A DNA stretch of 35,819 nt from Planctomycetaceae bacterium UBA2671. Its GTDB lineage: Bacteria > Planctomycetota > Planctomycetia > Planctomycetales > Planctomycetaceae. Where the stretch lies: NCBI GenBank assembly GCA_002359185.1, contig DEML01000057.1:1-35819 (forward strand), read 5' to 3'. Made by a program: the position numbers and the translations under genes. Below the pieces are notes generated by a model that did not search any database, was not told the origin of the DNA, and saw only the letters and a list, made by a program, of their open reading frames with translations. Below, one piece after another: positions 30,989-35,819 of this stretch (the first letter of the stretch is position 1; each line of letters begins with the position of its first letter).

Positions 30989-33451
30989 ATGAATTATCGC
31001 GTGATTTCTCGGATGGTATTCCTTGTCTTGCTTTCATTCGCAGTTCAAACTGCTGATGCATTTCAAAAGACTGCTCCCCGCTGCTACAAAATGGAGATTC
31101 AACCAGAGTGGAGTGAGGACGGCACTCAATTCTGGTATCAGAATCATCTGGGAGTCGATTCCTGGGAAATTATCTTCGTTGATGCAAAAAGGGGATTGCG
31201 GAAATCGCTGGTCAACACTTCAGAAATGAAATCGCATCTTCAAAGAATTCAAATGGGATTTGATGAAGCACAATCATGTAAATTTTACGGTTTCAGTTAC
31301 GACTTTGATCAACAGGTCTGTTCTTTCACATTTCAACAGCAATCCTACGTATTTGATGTTGAAATGAATGAGTTGAAAGTTTCCGAGCCCAGCGATACTG
31401 AAAGGGCGAAGAACGATTCAGGACGTCTCGACGATGACAATGCCCGCAGCGAAAATTCCGGCGAGCATACGGAAATCACTTTCGTGAATCGAACAAAACT
31501 CCTGCTGACATACAGTTGGATAAACAGTTCGGGACAAAGTGTCGCTTATGGCAGCATTAAGCCGGAAGCCCGAAATTCCCAGCACACTTTCTCGGGGCAT
31601 GTCTGGGAAATCACAGACTCAGAAGGTGGGTATTATGGTCGATTTCGCGGACACCCCTCGCCATTACCGATTGAAATTCATGAGCGAGTTGAGCGAAAAC
31701 AGCGACAGGCTTCGAGAACTCCACGGGTCTCCTATCAGAATTCCCCAGACGGAAAGTGGCAGATCCAGCACGATGCTGGCAATCTCATACTTCGAAGTGC
31801 ACAGGGAAATGAAACCCGGTCACTTACCAAAGATGGCCATCCTGAGAATCCGTATCAGTTTTCAGGCTGGTCACCGGATAGTCAGTCTTTGATTGCCACT
31901 AAAGTCTTTCCAGTTGAATATGAGAATGTTTACACCTTGGAATCGGCTGCTCGACAAGGCTATCGCGGGAAACTGCACGAACATCGTTATGCCTTGCCGG
32001 GCGATGAGATGACTCAGTACGAATGGCATCTGTTCAACATTGAAACAGAAGATCAACATCGACTCGATCTTCCAATCATCGATTTCGGCAGGCCGGTAAT
32101 TCATTGGACCAGCGATCAGACTTTTGTCGTTCCGAAAACAGATCGTGGTCATCAGCGATTTCGGTTGATCGAGTGCGACACAAGGACTCGGAAGACAAGA
32201 ACAATTATCGATGAAAAGACTGATACCTTTCTCTGGTCTGCTCATGGCCCGAGTATTCCAAAGACCAATTTTCTGAAGTTATCCAAGGAACTGATATACG
32301 TTTCCGAACAAAGCGGCTGGCGGCATTTGTATCTGGTTAATCTCGAGGAGCCGGGTTCGATGCAGCCGATCACATCTGGAGAATGGGTGGTTCGCAAAAT
32401 CGAATCGGTTGACGAAGAAACCCGTCAGATCATATTCGCGGCCAGCGGCCGACATCCCGACCAGGATCCTTATTTTCTGCATCATTACCGCGTCAATTTT
32501 GATGGTACCGACCTGATCGAATTGACCGAAGGAAATGGCAGCCATTCGATTGAATTCTCTCCAGACCAGCGTTATCTGATTGACACTTACTCCCGCGTCG
32601 ATCTTCCACATGTTCATAATTTGCGCAATGCGATTAACGGAGAACTGATCTGTCCTTTGGAAGAAGCAGACAATCAGGAATTGATTGAAGCTGGCTGGAA
32701 AACTCCGACCGCTTTTCACACAACTGGTCGAGATGGTCAAACCGAAATCTGGGGAGTGATTTGTTTTCCGGACAATTACGACGAATCGAAATCCTATCCG
32801 ATTCTGGAAGACATTTATGCCGGACCACACAATTATCATGTGCCTAAAACGTTTCGGCAGTCACGCTGGTATGAGCAGGAAACCGAGGCTGGGTTTATCG
32901 TAGTCAAAATCGATGGGATGGGTACTGCTCATCGTTCAAAAGCGTTTCACGATGTCTGCTGGCAAAATCTGAAAGATGCAGGGTTGCCGGATCGTAAACT
33001 CTGGATTCAGGCCGCTGCGAATAAGTATGCAGGCATGGATACGAGCCGGGTAGGTATTTACGGTACCTCGGCCGGGGGACAAAATGCCGTTTCCGCGTTG
33101 CTGTTCCATGGTGATTTTTACATAGCCGCCGTCGCTTCCTGCGGTTGTCACGATAACCGCATGGATAAGGCCTCCTGGAATGAACAGTGGATGGGATATC
33201 CCGTCGGCCCGAAATATGCGGCTTCCTCGAATATCGATCATGCCGCAAAACTTGAGGGAAATTTGCTTCTGATGGTGGGAGAACTGGATAATAATGTTCC
33301 ACCTGAATCAACTTATCGTCTCGTCGATGCTCTGATTAAAGCCGATAAAGAATTCGACTTTCTCTTGCTCCCAGGGCAAGGGCATACAAACGGAGGCTCC
33401 TATGGAAATCGGAGAAGAATCCAGTTCTTCAAGGAACATTTGCACCCATAA
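30989..33451 (+). CDS. Secreted S9 (DPP-IV-like) peptidase with VHL-beta-like domain
   Basis: An 820-residue exported serine peptidase of family S9, which cleaves peptides often at or after proline. The signal peptide is residues 1-24 (ending TADA). Residues ~245-560 form the DPP-IV-type beta-propeller (WSPDSQSLIATKVFPVEYEN; EFSPDQRYLIDTYSRVD). Residues ~570-820 are the alpha/beta-hydrolase with the full triad: Ser694 in GIYGTSAGGQ, Asp767 in VGELDNNVP and His799 in PGQGHTNGG. Residues ~162-221 are an extra module resembling the VHL beta domain (EITFVNRTKLLL...WINSSGQSVAYGSIKP...SGHVWEITD). It sits between an N-terminal strand block and the propeller. It probably works in the periplasm or outside the cell, possibly with the DUF5060 protein upstream. 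The start at 30989 is an ATG with a weak Shine-Dalgarno. Confidence 0.88.
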   Translation: MNYRVISRMVFLVLLSFAVQTADAFQKTAPRCYKMEIQPEWSEDGTQFWYQNHLGVDSWEIIFVDAKRGLRKSLVNTSEMKSHLQRIQMGFDEAQSCKFYGFSYDFDQQVCSFTFQQQSYVFDVEMNELKVSEPSDTERAKNDSGRLDDDNARSENSGEHTEITFVNRTKLLLTYSWINSSGQSVAYGSIKPEARNSQHTFSGHVWEITDSEGGYYGRFRGHPSPLPIEIHERVERKQRQASRTPRVSYQNSPDGKWQIQHDAGNLILRSAQGNETRSLTKDGHPENPYQFSGWSPDSQSLIATKVFPVEYENVYTLESAARQGYRGKLHEHRYALPGDEMTQYEWHLFNIETEDQHRLDLPIIDFGRPVIHWTSDQTFVVPKTDRGHQRFRLIECDTRTRKTRTIIDEKTDTFLWSAHGPSIPKTNFLKLSKELIYVSEQSGWRHLYLVNLEEPGSMQPITSGEWVVRKIESVDEETRQIIFAASGRHPDQDPYFLHHYRVNFDGTDLIELTEGNGSHSIEFSPDQRYLIDTYSRVDLPHVHNLRNAINGELICPLEEADNQELIEAGWKTPTAFHTTGRDGQTEIWGVICFPDNYDESKSYPILEDIYAGPHNYHVPKTFRQSRWYEQETEAGFIVVKIDGMGTAHRSKAFHDVCWQNLKDAGLPDRKLWIQAAANKYAGMDTSRVGIYGTSAGGQNAVSALLFHGDFYIAAVASCGCHDNRMDKASWNEQWMGYPVGPKYAASSNIDHAAKLEGNLLLMVGELDNNVPPESTYRLVDALIKADKEFDFLLLPGQGHTNGGSYGNRRRIQFFKEHLHP

Positions 33452-33496
33452 AACGCTTGCTTTTGTATAGAATTGTGAAACTTTAACGATTAAATC

Positions 33497-33517
33497 GATC
33501 ATCCGATTAGGATGATC
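33497..33517. promoter_or_regulatory. Palindrome upstream of the small unknown gene
   Basis: The arms gatcatcc (33497-33504) and ggatgatc (33510-33517) are a perfect 8-bp inverted repeat with a 5-nt spacer. It covers the ATG at 33512 and ends 37 bp before the ATG at 33554. This argues that it is a control site and that translation begins downstream. The binding factor is unknown. It could also be a weak terminator hairpin for the S9 peptidase gene, but no T-tract follows. Confidence 0.35.
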
Positions 33518-33553
33518 CTGCAGCTTACTCGACTTGTTCTCGACTTCCGCATA

Positions 33554-33919
33554 ATGACGGTCGATTTCAAAGGTATGAATTTCGAGAACTCCGAACTGAT
33601 TGAAGATCATCCCCTCTGCCTGACAATTCTTCAGGTGTACGCAGAAAATGTGCGTCTACAAAAAGAGGATAAAGATTCTAAATGGCAGGATCGAGCCTCT
33701 GCTCTCGTGCCACAAACAGAAGAGGATTCTTCAGAATCTGAATCCTGGTCAGAAGCTCACGGTCTTCTGATCGCATACGGATTGCTCGACATCGAACTCG
33801 CTGGACGTGAGGATGGTATTCAGTATCGCATGACGACCGATGGCGAACAACTGCTCAAAATGTATGAGCAGTCTCAGAAAATGCTTCAGGATCAAAGCGA
33901 AAATACTCAGGCAGCCTGA
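33554..33919 (+). CDS. Small acidic protein of unknown function
   Basis: A protein of 121 residues (135 if begun at 33512) that I do not recognise. It is acidic, with a predicted helical start (LIEDHPLCLTILQVYAENVR), a Ser/Glu-rich linker (EEDSSESESW) and a second part, AHGLLIAYGLLDIELAGRED followed by YRMTTDGEQLLKMYEQ. That second part looks like a winged-helix half (helix, then 'GL.. yrlT..G..ll'). This would fit a small DNA-binding or adaptor protein, but no wHTH family is assignable by eye. No signal peptide is seen. ATG codons at 33512, 33554 and 33575 are possible; none has a strong Shine-Dalgarno. Its stop codon is only 3 bp from that of the convergent asparagine synthase gene. Confidence 0.6.
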   Translation: MTVDFKGMNFENSELIEDHPLCLTILQVYAENVRLQKEDKDSKWQDRASALVPQTEEDSSESESWSEAHGLLIAYGLLDIELAGREDGIQYRMTTDGEQLLKMYEQSQKMLQDQSENTQAA

Positions 33920-33922
33920 ATA

Positions 33923-35819
33923 TCAAGTCGACATCGTAGCTCGATACCACTGTTGAAACACCAGTACATCCCAGAGCAAATATTGTGAGTTCTGCTTACC
34001 CGAACAGTGTTCCTGCCAGCGGGATCGAATAATCGCATTATTGAGCAAGCCATGCTCATTCAGGCTTTTCTCAGAGAGCAGATCCTCTGCCCAGTCTCGC
34101 AGTGAACCACGTAGCCATTCCCCAATTGGAATTCCAAATCCGACCTTCGGACGATCAAACATATCTGCAGGAATATATCGTTCGAGTAACGATCGCAGGA
34201 TTCGTTTCCCAGAATCTCCCTGATAGCGGTAATGCTGAGGCAGTGTCCAGGCAAACTCGACAATGTGATGATCGAGCAACGGCACCCGCGCTTCCAGCGA
34301 AACAGACATACTTGCTCGATCGACTTTGGTCAGAATATCATCGGGCAAATAAGTCGTCGTATCTAACGCCATCCATTTCAGCTTGGCAAGATCGAGGTCG
34401 GGATTGGGAGCCCCGAAGCCCAGTTCGAAACTTGGATCGAATGTTTCCTGAGCCATGATCTCCTCAGGTGACCAGTGACGGTGCAACTGGGCATAAAGTT
34501 CTTCCGTCGATTCGATGCGAGCAGCAAACGTCAGCTTTTGTAGAAGCTCCGGCAGGATCGAATGCGGCACACGACTCGTCAGATTATCGAGTACAGAAGA
34601 GGTCCACTTGCGAGCAGGAATTTTCTGCAGCTTATTCCAGATATTATCCAAGTGAAAATATCGATGATAGCCCCCGAATAATTCATCGCCACCATCTCCG
34701 GATAACGAGACAGTGACATATTCGCGAGCCAGTTTTGAAACCAGACAGGTCGGGATCTGAGACATGTCCGCAAAGGGCTCATCATAAATTTCAGGAAGAT
34801 GCGGAATGATATTCCGGGCTTCACTGGGAGTGACACATAATTCGGTGTGTGCAGTTCCGATGTAGTCGGAAATCCGATGTGCAAACGGAGCCTCGTCGTA
34901 CTCGTGTTCAGTAAAACCAATCGTAAAGGTACGGATCGGTTGCGAATGCTTTTTCTGCATCATCGCAACGATCAAAGAGGAATCGACTCCTCCTGATAGA
35001 AATGCCCCCAGAGGCACATCCGACAGCATGCGATAATCGACCGCCTGCTTCAGCAAGATATCTAATTGATCGACCGCTTCTTCATAGGATCCTGTAAACC
35101 GATTGGTCTTCCCGTTGGCTATTGCTTCCTGCAATGTCCAGTAAGCTTCCGGTTCACAATTTGATCCGATCGGCTGATCGCAGCTTTCCTCGGTTGTCTC
35201 TCCCAGCGGAATTTCCAGCAGCATTCCCGGCTGTAACTTTTTGACACCCTGATAAATCGAATAAGGAGCCGGGATGTAGTTGTGACGCATTAACAGAGCG
35301 ACAGCAGAAGGATTCACTTCTTTTTTAAAGCGGGGATGCTGATGAAATGCTTTCAATTCCGAAGCAAAGACAAATTCATTCCCGGCCTGACCATAATACA
35401 ACGGTTTGATACCAATGCGATCACGTACCAGCGTCAGCTTGCGTTCTTTCCGACTCCAAAGTGCAAAAGCAAACATGCCTCGTAATTTTGGTAGAGTATC
35501 GCGGAGCCCCCAGTGGGAAATGGCCGCGAGCAGCACTTCGGTATCAGACGTTCCCCGAAATCGAACTTTCAGCTCTTTGAGTTCCGCACGAATCTCTTTG
35601 AAATTGTAGATTTCCCCGTTATAGACGAGCACATATCGGCCACAAGCAGAAAGCATCGGCTGATGCCCCTGCTCGGAAAGATCGAGAATCGCCAGTCGGC
35701 GGTGACCTAAAGCGACACCAGAATCAACATCCGACCAGACACCTGAATCATCAGGGCCACGAGTAGCCAGCACATCAGCCATGGTGCCAGCGACTGTGGT
35801 GAGATGCTCAGAAGAATGC
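33923..35819 (-). CDS. asnB: Asparagine synthase (glutamine-hydrolysing), 5' end cut
   Basis: Glutamine-dependent asparagine synthetase family protein, with 631 residues visible. The frame stays open to the window edge, so the first ~25-30 residues, including the catalytic Cys2 of the MCGI start, lie outside. Visible glutaminase-domain parts are VLATRGPDDSG, YVLVYNGEIYNFKEIR and FRGTSDTEVLLAA. The synthetase domain has the PP-loop LGAFLSGGVDSSLIVAM, then TVSLSGDGGDELFGGYHRYF and SVSLEARVPLLDHHIVEFAW. It ends with PKVGFGIPIGEWLRG and YLLWDVLVFQQWY, both typical. It either makes asparagine from aspartate, glutamine and ATP or, as in many AsnB paralogues, amidates a cell-surface or secondary metabolite. 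The window does not decide between these. The ATG at 35782 is internal and not the real start. Confidence 0.9.
   Translation of the reverse strand, partial: HSSEHLTTVAGTMADVLATRGPDDSGVWSDVDSGVALGHRRLAILDLSEQGHQPMLSACGRYVLVYNGEIYNFKEIRAELKELKVRFRGTSDTEVLLAAISHWGLRDTLPKLRGMFAFALWSRKERKLTLVRDRIGIKPLYYGQAGNEFVFASELKAFHQHPRFKKEVNPSAVALLMRHNYIPAPYSIYQGVKKLQPGMLLEIPLGETTEESCDQPIGSNCEPEAYWTLQEAIANGKTNRFTGSYEEAVDQLDILLKQAVDYRMLSDVPLGAFLSGGVDSSLIVAMMQKKHSQPIRTFTIGFTEHEYDEAPFAHRISDYIGTAHTELCVTPSEARNIIPHLPEIYDEPFADMSQIPTCLVSKLAREYVTVSLSGDGGDELFGGYHRYFHLDNIWNKLQKIPARKWTSSVLDNLTSRVPHSILPELLQKLTFAARIESTEELYAQLHRHWSPEEIMAQETFDPSFELGFGAPNPDLDLAKLKWMALDTTTYLPDDILTKVDRASMSVSLEARVPLLDHHIVEFAWTLPQHYRYQGDSGKRILRSLLERYIPADMFDRPKVGFGIPIGEWLRGSLRDWAEDLLSEKSLNEHGLLNNAIIRSRWQEHCSGKQNSQYLLWDVLVFQQWYRATMST

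Noticed and set aside
35782..35784. ATG at 35782 as the start of the asparagine synthase
   Set aside because: The protein would lack the catalytic N-terminal Cys. The frame remains open to the window edge with family-like residues, so the gene is cut by the edge.

Overview
The window looks like chromosome of a planctomycete (Planctomycetota, probably a Planctomycetaceae-like lineage) of moderate GC. The main evidence is a DUF1559 protein at 22534-23625 with a prepilin-type N-terminus and a C-terminal H-X9-DG-like motif, a family greatly expanded in this phylum. Further evidence is a secreted Gly/Ser/His-rich protein, a YtrA-type regulator next to an oversized ABC-2 permease, long cytoplasmic multi-PAS hybrid kinases, and a DUF5060 protein beside a large secreted S9 peptidase. 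No species can be named from this. I found no rRNA, tRNA, CRISPR array, transposase, integrase or phage gene.

Layout. Positions 1-1868 hold a SAM-dependent methyltransferase (minus strand) flanked by two repeat-like inverted repeats and a strong terminator. Positions 1889-8335 carry a DegT-family sugar aminotransferase (minus), a Gly/Ser-rich secreted protein, an orphan ParA ATPase, class II fumarase and an aldehyde dehydrogenase (minus). Positions 8547-13055 form a YtrA-like unit: an operator-like palindrome, a GntR/YtrA regulator, an ABC ATPase and a permease fused to a large extracytoplasmic domain. Positions 13125-16408 are a minus-strand cluster, read xseA, xseB, hisC and a jelly-roll protein, with a nested hairpin between the two exonuclease VII genes. 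Positions 16629-21244 hold an RND efflux adaptor and pump separated by repeat-like hairpins. A DUF2071-like protein and the DUF1559 pseudopilin-like protein follow.

Positions 23781-28849 form a signalling locus. A 1172-residue hybrid histidine kinase (PAS domains, HisKA, HATPase, two receivers, Hpt) is divergent from a receiver-HATPase fusion translationally coupled to a STAS protein. Together they suggest a phosphorelay feeding a partner switch. Positions 28935-33451 encode two secreted proteins: a DUF5060/glycosidase-like protein, and an S9 (DPP-IV-like) peptidase. The peptidase contains a segment that aligns without gaps to the von Hippel-Lindau (VHL) beta domain and keeps its hydroxyproline-pocket residues. 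I consider this the most interesting observation. A small unknown protein and a glutamine-hydrolysing asparagine synthase cut by the window edge complete the region.

Limits: everything was read by eye. Family calls rest on motifs I recognise. Start codons were chosen from Shine-Dalgarno spacing, and comparisons with named proteins are from memory, not database searches.
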